Source: CBDBCK01 sp965203345
Lineage (GTDB): Bacteria > Chloroflexota > Dehalococcoidia > Lucifugimonadales > Lucifugimonadaceae
Direction: 5' to 3'
NCBI GenBank assembly: GCA_965203345.1
Contig: CBDBCK010000028.1
Location: forward strand, 682,001-746,000
Length of the DNA: 64,000 nt
Shown here piece by piece: positions 54,186 to 63,271 of the stretch (positions within the stretch are counted from its first letter, which is position 1; the number at the start of each line of letters is the position of its first letter). Both the position numbers and the translations under genes were made by a program. The notes beneath the pieces were generated by a model. The model was not told where the DNA came from and searched no databases. It saw only the letters and a list, made by a program, of their open reading frames with translations.

Positions 54186-55085
54186 CTAACCGAAAGTTTC
54201 TTCAAGGAATGGATCGAGCTTAGGATATTTCCACTTGAAACCTGCTTCTTGCATTTTGCGCGGTTCAACCCGCTTGCTATTTAGCAAAAGATCGTCAGCG
54301 AACCCGCTACCGAAGACCATACTTGCCACAGCTCTCGGGATCTTGAGAAAAACAGGACGCCGCATTGCATCGGCTAAAGAGTTCGTAAACTGCTCGTTCG
54401 TAACCAAGTCTGGCGCGACCGCGTTGACGCCGCCTTGCAGTTCTTCGTTGTCTACCGCTAATAAAAACGCCTCAGCTGCGTCGTGTAGCGATATCCATGG
54501 CCACCATTGCTTACCGTCACCGAGAATCGCCCCTAGCCCTAATGCAAATGTCAGCCATGTATACTTCATAGTTCCTTTACCCTTGTCTATGATTGTCCCT
54601 AGCCGCATACCAACAGTCCTTATTCCCGCGTCGGAGGCGGTCTTTTCCACTTTCTCCATCTCGACCGACAGCTCAGCAAGGAACGAATCGCCGGCGGGAC
54701 TATCTTCCGTGAGGAGTTCGTCTGACCTTGAGCCGTAGTAGCCTACACCAACGGCATAAACTACAACTGCAGGTTTACGAGACATACCCTGTAATGCTTC
54801 AACCAATGCAGCGAAACCGTTTACTCGGCTATTCCATATCTTCTTTTTTTTGTGTCTAGTCCATCTGCCCATGACGCTCTCGCCCGCTAAGTGGATTACT
54901 GCATCAAAAGGGTCGACGTCCTCAAATACGCATATACCTTCAGAAGGTCGCCATTCAGTGCTCTTGTGGTTGCCGAGCAAAGCTCTGCCTCGTCGCATCG
55001 GGTGAACCTCGTCCTTTCGTCTCAACATTCTTTCCATAATCGCTTGCCCGAGCATGCCGTTTGAACCAGTTATAAGAACTCTCAT
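54186..55085 (-). CDS. TIGR01777-type NAD(P)-dependent epimerase (YfcH-like)
   Basis: The 299-residue atypical short-chain dehydrogenase begins MRVLITGSNGMLGQAIMERM for cofactor binding. AVIHLAGESVMGRW near residues 63-76 and the C-terminal DUF1731-type end LNSKRVEPRKMQEAGFKWKYP are characteristic of the YfcH/SulA group. The usual Tyr-x3-Lys is replaced by a VGYYGSRSDELLTED segment, as in that group. Some members affect cell division, but the substrate is unknown. GGAG lies before ATG. Confidence 0.9.
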   Translation of the reverse strand: MRVLITGSNGMLGQAIMERMLRRKDEVHPMRRGRALLGNHKSTEWRPSEGICVFEDVDPFDAVIHLAGESVMGRWTRHKKKKIWNSRVNGFAALVEALQGMSRKPAVVVYAVGVGYYGSRSDELLTEDSPAGDSFLAELSVEMEKVEKTASDAGIRTVGMRLGTIIDKGKGTMKYTWLTFALGLGAILGDGKQWWPWISLHDAAEAFLLAVDNEELQGGVNAVAPDLVTNEQFTNSLADAMRRPVFLKIPRAVASMVFGSGFADDLLLNSKRVEPRKMQEAGFKWKYPKLDPFLEETFG

Positions 55086-55153
55086 TGGGAACTCCTTCCT
55101 AAACCTAGAGGCTCAATAAAAACGCCGTTTGGATGGTTGTACAAAGATTCTCT

Positions 55154-56413
55154 CTAAAATGGCCAATCCCTTTGTGGCGAAGGTATGACCACGGCCTCGT
55201 TCAGACTTTCTATTAGACTCCAGGGGGCGTCAAACTTATCTGTTGCGACGAGGCTTATCGGTGCAGCTGCGCCCATCCACAATCGGCTGAACGCTCCTAT
55301 TGAGGCCTTGAGCGTGGGAAGCTCGTCTGCGTTTCCCTTTTCCGCCCTGCACCTCTCACCCAAAGATACAATCCAGTCTCCACTTGTCCCTCTCCACTTT
55401 ATATCTTGTGGTAGGTAAGTTTCTATGGGGTCATCAATGCTCATATTGAATTTCAACTCGTTGATAGCCTTCATTCTGGATACGCATTTAGGGATATCTA
55501 GTATTCTTATTTGCCACTCAGAGTAACTCTTTATGCCTGCCGCGTAATCAGAGCCTTCCGTAGTTTCCGGGCGCTTTAATGGGCGGGACAGTAGTCTCTC
55601 AAACTGAATGCCGGCTGGTTCAAGCAAAGAAACCGCCCAGATCTGATCAGAAAGAGACTTCAATAGCGCCAGCAGTTCCTTAAATTGCTCCATAGTCTGC
55701 CAACACATCATAGATAGGCCCAACGGTCCATTCTCCGAACTTATTTCACCCCAAAAGAAGTGTGAGAGCCGTCCGTCTGTTCCATCCCTGTATCCCAAGC
55801 CTAGAAAATCCTTCCCTTCGTTCATGCCGAATCGCGTAGTTTCTGGGGGGAGAAGATTGCAGCCTCCGTGAACTCTGAAGCGCTTGAGGGTAGCACTATG
55901 CACCTCTTGCCAATCGTCCAACGTTATCCTTACAGGTCTTCTGGCTGTACCTGCTTTCAAGTCTGATGGGTCTATCGTTGTTGCATGCTGGTAAGGACCG
56001 GCTCCAAACCCCAGCTTGTCATAGAAACCTTGATCGAACACCCCCAACATAGCCACCTCGGCATAATCCTCGGCGTCTTTTGCCAAAAGTTGCGCCGACG
56101 TTTGTAAAGCAAGCCCCATTCGCCTCGCCGCTATGCCCGTTGTAACCGCTGTGACCGCAGACAGAGGCAGATCTTCCTGCAGGTAGCGCATCCGCCCCTC
56201 AGCTGAAGCTGTAGCGCACTCCACTACTCCATCAACCTTAGCTACCAAAGTTCGCCCAGCGCGATGGATTTCGTCTACCCATTCGGGCTTCTGATTATCC
56301 TTCAGCCATCTAATCTCCCGCCAAATTCTGCACACCTGCTCAGCGTCAGTCTCCGGCGAGTAGTCGCAGATAGTTATTGAGTCTTCGTTTTGTTGTGTTC
56401 GTTCGTTATTCAT
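55154..56413 (-). CDS. Eis-like GNAT acetyltransferase (tandem GNAT plus SCP2 fold)
   Basis: The 419-residue protein resembles Eis/COG4552 acetyltransferases. An N-terminal GNAT domain has a divergent acetyl-CoA loop (VTTGIAARRMGLALQTSA near residues 90-107) and AMLGVFDQGFYDKLGFGAG near 124-142. A second degenerate GNAT follows, and a C-terminal SCP2-like region closes the chain. Eis proteins acetylate aminoglycosides and amines at several sites. Whether this one modifies drugs or endogenous amines is unknown. Confidence 0.85.
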   Translation of the reverse strand: MNNERTQQNEDSITICDYSPETDAEQVCRIWREIRWLKDNQKPEWVDEIHRAGRTLVAKVDGVVECATASAEGRMRYLQEDLPLSAVTAVTTGIAARRMGLALQTSAQLLAKDAEDYAEVAMLGVFDQGFYDKLGFGAGPYQHATTIDPSDLKAGTARRPVRITLDDWQEVHSATLKRFRVHGGCNLLPPETTRFGMNEGKDFLGLGYRDGTDGRLSHFFWGEISSENGPLGLSMMCWQTMEQFKELLALLKSLSDQIWAVSLLEPAGIQFERLLSRPLKRPETTEGSDYAAGIKSYSEWQIRILDIPKCVSRMKAINELKFNMSIDDPIETYLPQDIKWRGTSGDWIVSLGERCRAEKGNADELPTLKASIGAFSRLWMGAAAPISLVATDKFDAPWSLIESLNEAVVIPSPQRDWPF

Positions 56414-56459
56414 TTAGTACTTCGTTTTGTGCATTAGTGTGGGTAAATCGTTACTCCCT

Positions 56460-57575
56460 TCAGCTTTTATAGGAATGGATGTGCCCCTGTAGATAAAATT
56501 CGCTTTTCCTGTACAGCTCTACGGTAAACCTGACGACTACACCCAGTGTAGCCGCCGCTGGTATAGCGACAATCACACCTATTATGCCGAACAGAGTCCC
56601 GCCTGCCAGTACACTGAATATTAGCCAGACTGGGTGCAGTTTGATCCTGTCTCCGATAAAGCGAGGCGCCAATACGTTGTTCTCCAGAAGCTGTCCCACA
56701 AGCCATACGCCCGCGATCACTATAACACGAACCCATTCACCTGCTAATCCGAACTGGAAAAACGCTGCAATCATAACCAATATTAAGGTTAATGTCCCCC
56801 CAATCACCGGTATAGCTGATAATAACCCTGCTCCTATGCCTATAGCGAATCCAAGATTTAGCCCCGCTGTCTGAAACCCTACTGCGTAAAGCACTGATAA
56901 CGATCCGCTGACGAATATTTGACCCTTTAGGAAGCCACCTAATACCACGTCCATTTCTTTTGCTTGTTTCTTCAAGGTCGAACGATGGCGAGGAGGAACT
57001 AGCTCCATCACTTTGCTTATCAGTACTGGCCAATCTCGCATAAGGTAGAAAGCGACTGCAGGCGCGACGAATACCAAGCCCAGGAAGTTGATAAAGGCCC
57101 CAGTATTGCGGATTATACCGCTGATTATGCCGCCGGCTTGGGAGGATATCGTGCCCGTGAAATTCGACAAAAGTCCAGCCAAGCCGCTCTCACCTTCCAC
57201 TTGAATTAGCCCCCGGAGGTTGTAACGTTCAGCAAGCGCGTCGAGCCATTCGTACGCCTCCACCACATAAGTAGGAAAGTTCTCTATCAGGGATAGTGTC
57301 TGACGGTAGATTATCGGTACCAGCAAAATTCCGATCCCTCCGATCACGACCAGTGCGATGATCAGTGCTGCCGCTGCTGCCATTGAGCGCGAGACGCCCT
57401 GCTTGTTGAAGTAGGTAACGGCAGGATTGAGCACGTACGCGACCGCAATGCCGAACAAGAAAGGAAACAGTATACTCTGTAGCAGATATACGACCCCAGC
57501 CAACAGACCTATTATTATGGCTATCCGCAAAGCCTTCCGCTCAAGCGATATAGGCGTTGCATGTTCAGATTGCAT
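56460..57575 (-). CDS. AI-2E/PerM-family transporter
   Basis: The 371-residue membrane protein has eight or so helices with the family order: two N-terminal helices, a helix at AAAAALIIALVVIGGIGILL, a large loop, and the last three helices. The conserved end of the core, IPVIGGTLTLILVMIAAFFQ followed later by LAPRFIGDRIKLHPVWLIF, fits the AI-2E exporter family (PerM/TqsA). Members export signal molecules or ions. The substrate here is undetermined. Confidence 0.9.
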   Translation of the reverse strand: MQSEHATPISLERKALRIAIIIGLLAGVVYLLQSILFPFLFGIAVAYVLNPAVTYFNKQGVSRSMAAAAALIIALVVIGGIGILLVPIIYRQTLSLIENFPTYVVEAYEWLDALAERYNLRGLIQVEGESGLAGLLSNFTGTISSQAGGIISGIIRNTGAFINFLGLVFVAPAVAFYLMRDWPVLISKVMELVPPRHRSTLKKQAKEMDVVLGGFLKGQIFVSGSLSVLYAVGFQTAGLNLGFAIGIGAGLLSAIPVIGGTLTLILVMIAAFFQFGLAGEWVRVIVIAGVWLVGQLLENNVLAPRFIGDRIKLHPVWLIFSVLAGGTLFGIIGVIVAIPAAATLGVVVRFTVELYRKSEFYLQGHIHSYKS

Positions 57576-57682
57576 GGTCTTTAGGTTCGGTCTTTTAGCG
57601 ATTGTCTATGATGGATATGGTAAAATCGGCAAGTGTAAGGTTACTATAATATACGTTCACGTTTCATCTATCTGGTTTGTGG

Positions 57683-57699
57683 CGATACTTCAAGTATCG
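57683..57699. promoter_or_regulatory. 17-base palindrome before the DUF3500 gene
   Basis: CGATACTT-C-AAGTATCG is a perfect inverted repeat centred at 57691. It lies five bases before AGGAGG (57705-57710) in the divergent space between the AI-2E gene and DUF3500. It is a likely operator for a dimeric regulator. Confidence 0.6.
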
Positions 57700-57721
57700 A
57701 CTCAAGGAGGTTAGGCTAGTC

Positions 57722-58729
57722 TTGACAAATATGAAGAAGCCCCAACCCCTGACGTGGGATGCTGAATCCCAAGGCGTAACGTCTCGAATGGTTGACGCAG
57801 CTTCCGCCTTTCTTGCATCCCTTAACGATGAACAGCGCATGCAATGCCTTTTTCCTTTCAAGGGCGATGAGCGATATGTCTGGAACTATGTCCCTGTGGA
57901 TAGGAATGGATTATTGCTCAAGGATATGACCGAAAAACAGAGGGCGAAGGCCTTGGAAATGATGAAGACGGCGTACAGCGTACGTTCTGGATCAGAGGCA
58001 CTATCCATAATGGAGCTGGAGACGTTGCTCGCGGAGTATGTAACGTCAACTTGGGTGTATTCGCCTCTCCGTTACTGGTTTAGTGTGTTCGGTGATCCGG
58101 GAGGAAACTCTCCATGGGGGTTTAGGGTAGGTGGACACCATATAGGTCTCATCGCAACGATAACGAGTGGGAAAAGCGTCACGGTAAACCCTCTTTTCTT
58201 AGGAGCGAATCCTGCCCAAATAAAGCATGGTAAACGCGCCGGCGAACGTACCTTGTCCGCGGAAGAAGATATGGCGCGAACTTTTTTGACCTCTCTCAAT
58301 ACCGACCAGAGACGCTTGGCGATAGTGGACGATTCAGCCCCGAACGATATCTTAACAAAGAACTACCGAGTTGCTGACCGTAACGCTGGATCGGTAGGGA
58401 TACTTTTCCCTGCTCTCTCTGATTTTCAGAGAACTTCTCTTCTTGACTTGGTACAACTCTACGTTTCTCGATCTGCTGATGAGCTGGCTGCTAACTATTG
58501 GAAGAGACTTGAATCAAACGGATGGGACAGCTTATCCTTTGCTTGGGCAGGACCGCAGGAACGAGGAAAAGGGCATTACTATGCCGTACACAACGATCTC
58601 TTCATAATCGAGTACGATAATACACAAGATGGGGCGAACCATATCCATTCAGTGTTGCGTGACTTTGACGACGATTGGGGAGAAGACCTTTTAGCGGCGC
58701 ATTATGCAGACAGTCATTCAAAAGGGTAA
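57722..58729 (+). CDS. DUF3500 family protein
   Basis: The 335-residue protein has the family's repeating pattern. FLASLNDEQRMQCLFPF near residues 26-42 and FLTSLNTDQRRLAIVDD near 190-206 show an internal repeat of an L-x(D/N)-x2-Q-R motif. WGFRVGGHHIGLIATI near 139-154 and SFAWAGPQERGKGHYYAVHN near 276-295 are the conserved core, with several His that could bind metal. Function is not known. I used TTG at 57722, eleven bases after AGGAGG; ATG at 57731 is the alternative. A 17-base palindrome lies upstream. Confidence 0.87.
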   Translation: MTNMKKPQPLTWDAESQGVTSRMVDAASAFLASLNDEQRMQCLFPFKGDERYVWNYVPVDRNGLLLKDMTEKQRAKALEMMKTAYSVRSGSEALSIMELETLLAEYVTSTWVYSPLRYWFSVFGDPGGNSPWGFRVGGHHIGLIATITSGKSVTVNPLFLGANPAQIKHGKRAGERTLSAEEDMARTFLTSLNTDQRRLAIVDDSAPNDILTKNYRVADRNAGSVGILFPALSDFQRTSLLDLVQLYVSRSADELAANYWKRLESNGWDSLSFAWAGPQERGKGHYYAVHNDLFIIEYDNTQDGANHIHSVLRDFDDDWGEDLLAAHYADSHSKG

Positions 58730-58832
58730 AGCATAAGGCTGTTCCGTACTCGGTAAATGATTGCAGTAACCGCTTGGTTGGCATACAATGTAAGTTACAG
58801 ATATATGGATATTGGGAAGAACTGGAAGTGCA

Positions 58833-59192
58833 ATGAACGATTATGCCATAATAGCGACTGGCGGCAAGCAACGAAAGGTAAAAACTGGCGACACTATAGC
58901 CGTTGAGAAGCTGGAGGGTGACTCTGGTGATATTGTAGTTTTTGATAAGGTTTTGCTTGTTTCCAATGGTGACGGCGTCAATATTGGTTGTCCCTACGTA
59001 TTGGGAGCGTCCGTTACCGGAGAACTTACGGCACAAGTTAAAGATAAGAAAAAGATACACTTTCGCTATAAGAACAAGACTCGCGGTGGTCGGAAGCAAG
59101 GACATCGACAGAAGCTGACTGAGGTTAGCATAAAGACCATCGAAATCAGTAGTGATGAGCAGCCTGAACAGGCGAGTTCAGAAGACTCTTAG
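58833..59192 (+). CDS. rplU: 50S ribosomal protein L21
   Basis: The 119-residue 50S subunit protein starts MNDYAIIATGGKQRKVKTGD. It ends with the family's basic region KTRGGRKQGHRQKLTEVSIK, plus an extra acidic tail DEQPEQASSEDS. ATG at 58833 is preceded by GGAAG; a GTG/TTG-type start upstream at 58812 is out of family length. L27 follows nine bases later, the usual pair. Confidence 0.95.
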   Translation: MNDYAIIATGGKQRKVKTGDTIAVEKLEGDSGDIVVFDKVLLVSNGDGVNIGCPYVLGASVTGELTAQVKDKKKIHFRYKNKTRGGRKQGHRQKLTEVSIKTIEISSDEQPEQASSEDS

Positions 59193-59201
59193 GAGAGGAT
59201 T

Positions 59202-59489
59202 ATGGCTCATAAAAAGGGAGGCGGCACTTCCCGAAATGGCCGAGATAGTGCTGGGAAACGTCTCGGTGTGAAGGCTTTCGGTGGTCAGACCGTCATCCCC
59301 GGTACGATTATAGTGCGCCAGCGCGGGACTCGTTTTTATCCAGGGCGCAATGTAGGCATCGGTAAAGACCATACCATATTCGCTCTGAAAGAAGGCAAGG
59401 TCGTCTTTGGATGGATATCACGCGGCAAACGCTCAATAAGCGTAGATCCTTTGACATCTACGCCAACTGTTGATATAACCGAAGGATAG
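59202..59489 (+). CDS. rpmA: 50S ribosomal protein L27
   Basis: The 95-residue protein opens AHKKGGGTSRNGRDSAGKRL, the conserved L27 N-terminus that reaches the peptidyl-transferase centre, then VIVRQRGTRFYPG-like IIVRQRGTRFYPGRNVGIG. There is no long N-terminal extension that would need cleavage. It sits between rplU and rpmE in the expected operon. Confidence 0.97.
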   Translation: MAHKKGGGTSRNGRDSAGKRLGVKAFGGQTVIPGTIIVRQRGTRFYPGRNVGIGKDHTIFALKEGKVVFGWISRGKRSISVDPLTSTPTVDITEG

Positions 59490-59497
59490 GAGTTGCT

Positions 59498-59713
59498 ATG
59501 CAATCGGAGCTGCACCCAAACTATTACATGGATACCCTTGTATCTTGTGCTTGTGGCAATTCGTGGACTACAGGGTCCACAAGCCGCTCCATTAAGGTGG
59601 AGATATGTAGCCGTTGCCATCCGTTCTGGACGGGCGAACAGAGAATAGTTGACACGGAGGGAAGAGTGGAGCGACTGTTGCGCCGGTTCAATCTGACGGA
59701 AGACTACTCCTAG
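59498..59713 (+). CDS. rpmE: 50S ribosomal protein L31 (zinc-binding type)
   Basis: The 71-residue protein has the C+ form of L31 with zinc Cys residues in SCACGNSW and EICSRCHPFWTG. Four Cys are kept, so zinc binding is likely and the protein serves as a zinc reserve in some bacteria. Eight bases separate it from rpmA. Confidence 0.95.
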   Translation: MQSELHPNYYMDTLVSCACGNSWTTGSTSRSIKVEICSRCHPFWTGEQRIVDTEGRVERLLRRFNLTEDYS

Positions 59714-59729
59714 CTCTAGATATTCTCCC

Positions 59730-60746
59730 GTGGCTTCTAGGCCCCATGCAAAACGTCGTTACTACGGCGGTCAAGCGGTTATGGAAGGCGTTATGATACG
59801 TGGCGTGCGCGGCGTAGCTCTCGCTGTTCGTTCTCCTGGCGGCGATGTGATAAGGCGTACGTTGCCTCTGCCCGGATGGTCGCAAAGCCGCTCTCGTCAA
59901 CTGCCTCTTCTAAGGGGCTTGCCGATTTTGGTGGAGATGTTGATGCTTGGGTTCAAAACATTGAATATATCGGCGCGTATCGCCGCGGGTGAAGACGCAG
60001 ATGACCGTGGAGACGCCGCGTCACAGGCGGCGATGGGGTTTATTTTTCTTGTTTCAATGGCGATAGGTGTAGGACTTTTCTTCCTTCTGCCGTTATACCT
60101 CTCAAGACTCGTAGAGAACGCAGGCGCGGTAGGTATTCTTGCGAACCTCACAGAAGGGGGTGTAAGACTGGGTATATTCCTGCTGTATCTGCTAGGCATA
60201 GGGATGCTTCGAGATATACGCCGGGTGTTCGGCTATCACGGCGCGGAACATATGACGATAGCCGCAATGGAGGCGGGGGCCTCCTTGGACGTGGAAAGCG
60301 TGAGGAGGTTTGAGAAGGAACATCCTCGGTGTGGGACTTCATTTCTGCTGACTATCGTCGTGGTTTCAGTCCTGGTGTTCTCGTTCGTTCCCAGAGATCC
60401 TGTTTGGCTGCTTGTATCTTCCCGGATTTTTCTCCTGCCTGTTATAGCCGTCGTCAGCTACGAACTTATACGCCTCGCGGGAAGCCGTCCTGACTCTTCT
60501 TGGGTGCGAGTCTTGGTCGCCCCGAACCTGCTTTTACAGAAGCTGACCACCCGCGTGCCAGACGACTCAATGATAGAGGTGGCTATAGACGCTATGCGCT
60601 TGGTTTTGCAGTTGGACGAGGTAGAAGAGGAGGAAAAGATACTCCCGGTGGTTGAGGAAGCAGAGACGTTGGACGTGCAGCTACCGCCCAGCTCACTGTC
60701 GAGAGCAACTGCACCTTCCCGCCCAATGTCTTGTGCAACCAATTAA
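59730..60746 (+). CDS. DUF1385 membrane protein
   Basis: The 338-residue protein shows the DUF1385 signature YYGGQAVMEGVMIRGVRGVA at residues 11-30. A conserved GYHGAEHMTIAAMEAG near 168-183 and HPRCGTSFLL near 198-207 follow, with about five membrane helices. It commonly lies beside rpmE and prfA in Gram-positive-type genomes and has been linked to a putative metal-dependent enzyme. The function is unknown. The start is GTG. The last 54 bases overlap the small Cys ORF on the other strand. Confidence 0.9.
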   Translation: MASRPHAKRRYYGGQAVMEGVMIRGVRGVALAVRSPGGDVIRRTLPLPGWSQSRSRQLPLLRGLPILVEMLMLGFKTLNISARIAAGEDADDRGDAASQAAMGFIFLVSMAIGVGLFFLLPLYLSRLVENAGAVGILANLTEGGVRLGIFLLYLLGIGMLRDIRRVFGYHGAEHMTIAAMEAGASLDVESVRRFEKEHPRCGTSFLLTIVVVSVLVFSFVPRDPVWLLVSSRIFLLPVIAVVSYELIRLAGSRPDSSWVRVLVAPNLLLQKLTTRVPDDSMIEVAIDAMRLVLQLDEVEEEEKILPVVEEAETLDVQLPPSSLSRATAPSRPMSCATN

Positions 60747-60857
60747 CCTATGATCCCTGCACCCACACAAGATGCACCTTTTCTCATCTTTCATAGCTTG
60801 TACAGTTTTGTTACTCTCCTGTAGGTGGTCTTTGTGAGTTTCTTTATCGGTTTGCAT
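60693..60857 (-). CDS. Small Cys-rich ORF (54 residues), possible gene
   Basis: This minus-strand frame starts MQTDKETHKDHLQESNK and holds six Cys in RCILCGCRDHRLIGC and GRCSCSR. AGGAG lies seven bases before ATG at 60857, a good site. It follows hisIE by 85 bases on the same strand, so it could be the last cistron. Against it: it overlaps the DUF1385 gene by 54 bases and matches no family known to me. C-x2-C-x-C and C-x-C groups suggest metal binding if real. Confidence 0.4.
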   Translation of the reverse strand: MQTDKETHKDHLQESNKTVQAMKDEKRCILCGCRDHRLIGCTRHWAGRCSCSRQ

Positions 60858-60942
60858 AGTTACGCTCCTGAAAAAAGCTGAGACAGTATCTGCTATCTCT
60901 GCAAAATTAATATATTGGATTCTGTCTGAGTCATTGTAGCGT

Positions 60943-61692
60943 CTAACAGTCCCTTCTTTCATTGAGGATACGCCAGACTTCTTCGGGGTCTATGCCTTTA
61001 TTCGTCAGTAGCACCATCGTGTGGTAGAGCAGGTCTGCGATTTCGGGAGCCAGGTTGTTTGGTTCAATGCATGCTGCTATTGCTACTTCGCCTGCTTCTT
61101 CAATGACCTTCTGTGCTATTTTGCCTGTGCCTTGCTTGAACAGTTCTGCCGTATAAGAATCTTCAGGCATATCCCTGCGGCGTTGCGCCAGCACGCCTTC
61201 CAGCTCTTTAAGCACACCAGGTCCTGGTGCTTGAGCGTAGAAGGTTGGCGCCTTTAATAACGGCTTTTTGTGGAAGCATGAGGCCTCGTTGGTGTGACAT
61301 ACAGGACCGGTCGGCTTTACTCTCAGCAACAGAAAGTCGTTGTCACAATCCGGCGCTACGCTGACCACCTGTAGGAAATTGCCGGAAGTCTCCCCTTTGA
61401 GCCAGAGCTTCTTGCGGCTTCTGGAATAAAACCATGCGTGAGGCCCCTTGAGAGTGCGTTTGAGAGCCTCTTCATCCATCCAGGCTGCCATCAAGACTTG
61501 GTCGGTATCGTCATCTTGAACTACGACTGGCAATAGCCCGGATTCGTTCAAGGTGAGCCTTTGTGTTTCTTCCTCCCTGAGTAAATGCCTGGAGACATGA
61601 TACTCCCCCTGTATCACTTTAACCTGATCCAAAGGCGCGTCATTCCTACTTACTTGAGGTTCAGTTCGGGATTTGTTTTCCTTACTGCTCAT
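60943..61692 (-). CDS. hisIE: Bifunctional HisIE (PRA-CH / PRA-PH)
   Basis: The 249-residue fusion performs steps two and three of histidine synthesis. Residues 40-140 are PRA-cyclohydrolase, with WFYSRSRKKLWLKGETSGN and the zinc and metal residues in DCDNDFLLLRVKPTGPVCHT. Residues 155-245 are PRA-pyrophosphohydrolase, with SYTAELFKQGTGKIAQKVIE followed by EAGEVAIAA. The N-terminal 40 residues are an extra hydrophilic leader. It lies 53 bases after the HAD gene in the operon. Confidence 0.95.
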   Translation of the reverse strand: MSSKENKSRTEPQVSRNDAPLDQVKVIQGEYHVSRHLLREEETQRLTLNESGLLPVVVQDDDTDQVLMAAWMDEEALKRTLKGPHAWFYSRSRKKLWLKGETSGNFLQVVSVAPDCDNDFLLLRVKPTGPVCHTNEASCFHKKPLLKAPTFYAQAPGPGVLKELEGVLAQRRRDMPEDSYTAELFKQGTGKIAQKVIEEAGEVAIAACIEPNNLAPEIADLLYHTMVLLTNKGIDPEEVWRILNERRDC

Positions 61693-61745
61693 TGTCTCTC
61701 TGCCCTACAGTCTGATGTCGTTACAGTCTAACAAGCCGGACGGAG

Positions 61746-62471
61746 TCAATCCAGCAAATCGTTTAGCGAGTCCAGTGATTTTATCTCTATGCAGTTAGCT
61801 CCACTTGAGCTCTTGCCTTCCCGGTTTATCCATACTGGCGTAATATTTGCAATGTTCGCTCCCATTACGTCGTCATAGAGATGGTCGCCTACGTACCAGG
61901 CATTCTCCGCCTCTACTTCCATTACGTCTAGTATATGCTGGAACGCTTTGGTATGCGGCTTGTAGCTTCTTGCCGATTCGGACGATGCTACTGACTCGAA
62001 GGGTAGTTTTTCTCTTTTGAGTAGCGGCATTACGAAATCGTTATCCGCATTGGAAAAGAGCCCAAGTCGTTTCCGCTTTACAAGGCGTTCCAGGGCGGGC
62101 CTAACTTCAGGGAAGATAGGCTGCCTCGCCATATGCTCAATGCACAACTGGGATGCTAGCACAACATCAGCACACCAGCTAGACTCTTTGAAGACCACAT
62201 CAAAACATTCCTCCCAGGCTTGGCGATAAGTTTTGAATATTGGATGACTCGGATTTTCTAGATCCGTCCGTCGTACTCTGAACTCTCTTTCCAGCTTCTT
62301 CCATCTGTCGTAAAAAATCTTCGGCTCCGTCTTCAACGACAGGGTACGGGCTATGTTGTCGAAGGTCGTTATCCAAGTCGAAACCTCGTTGTAGGCGATG
62401 GTCTTGTAACAATCGAATATTATTACGTCCGGGTCCTTGCAGAATTTAGATTTAGGTAAGGTTGTAATCAT
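61746..62471 (-). CDS. HAD-family hydrolase within the his operon
   Basis: The 241-residue haloacid-dehalogenase-type hydrolase has motif I IIFDCYKTIAY (DxYxT type with Asp nucleophile), motif II LFSNADN near residue 143, motif III Lys in SYKPHTKAF near 168, and motif IV GDHLYDDVMGA near 195. Its ATG overlaps the hisF stop by four bases. The position in the operon makes a histidinol-phosphatase-like role possible, since no HisB or HolPase is visible here, but the sequence does not show it. Confidence 0.85.
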   Translation of the reverse strand: MITTLPKSKFCKDPDVIIFDCYKTIAYNEVSTWITTFDNIARTLSLKTEPKIFYDRWKKLEREFRVRRTDLENPSHPIFKTYRQAWEECFDVVFKESSWCADVVLASQLCIEHMARQPIFPEVRPALERLVKRKRLGLFSNADNDFVMPLLKREKLPFESVASSESARSYKPHTKAFQHILDVMEVEAENAWYVGDHLYDDVMGANIANITPVWINREGKSSSGANCIEIKSLDSLNDLLD

Positions 62472-63271
62472 ATTCGTACGGGAACCGCTGAATCGTCCAG
62501 ATATTGCTTGAGTTCCTGTATGCCGTATTCGCCGTAATGAGTGATTGAGGCTATAAGAGCCGCGTCTGCCCCGGCGTCCCTTGCTTCCTTAAGGTGTTTG
62601 GGCGTCCCCGCTCCGCCACTTGCGATTATTGGTACACGGGTTGCCTTGGACGTTGCTTCAATGAGGGCGAGATCGTAACCCGCTCGCCTGCCATCTTCGT
62701 TCATGCTGGTCAGAAGTATCTCCCCCGCACCCGCGTCTCCGCATATGCGTGCCCATTTAACGGGATCCACTGCAGTTGGAGTTCTGCCCCCATTCAAGTA
62801 TATCTGCCAAGGTGCCTCTGCCAGATCCTTCCCCTTTTCACCCTTGAAGTGTGCCTCCACTGGGTTTTCTGTCCGCTTCGCGTCTATAGCCAATACCACA
62901 CATTGGGATCCAAACTCGCGAGCGCACTGTTCCACTACTGCAGGGTTTAGGACGGCGGCAGTGTTGATAGCTACCTTATCTGCTCCGGCCTCCAGCATCC
63001 GCCTCATATCGTCTACGCTTCGTATACCTCCGCCCGCTGTGAGGGGTATGAAAAGTTCAGAGGCGACTCGGCGCACTACTTCCAGCATAGTCTTTCTGCC
63101 TTCGGAGGATGCTGTAATATCAAGTAGAGCGAGCTCATCGGCGCCTTCGCCGTTATAGCGCGCTGCCAGTTCCACGGGATCGCCAGCGTCGCGGAGGTTG
63201 ATGAAGCTAGAGCCTTTGACTACGCGTCCATTGTCCATATCCAGGCAAGGTATGATTCGGTATTTCAGCAT
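62468..63271 (-). CDS. hisF: Imidazole glycerol phosphate synthase subunit HisF
   Basis: The 267-residue TIM barrel starts MLKYRIIPCLDMDNGRVVKG and has the catalytic Asp11 in LDMDNG. LTAGGGIRSVDDMRRMLEAG (76-95) and AINTAAVLNPAVV are the phosphate-binding parts. The C-terminal IIASGGAGTPKHL is the other barrel-end site. It is the cyclase half that joins ammonia from HisH to PRFAR. Its ATG abuts the methyltransferase stop with no spacer and its stop overlaps the HAD start. Confidence 0.96.
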   Translation of the reverse strand: MLKYRIIPCLDMDNGRVVKGSSFINLRDAGDPVELAARYNGEGADELALLDITASSEGRKTMLEVVRRVASELFIPLTAGGGIRSVDDMRRMLEAGADKVAINTAAVLNPAVVEQCAREFGSQCVVLAIDAKRTENPVEAHFKGEKGKDLAEAPWQIYLNGGRTPTAVDPVKWARICGDAGAGEILLTSMNEDGRRAGYDLALIEATSKATRVPIIASGGAGTPKHLKEARDAGADAALIASITHYGEYGIQELKQYLDDSAVPVRI

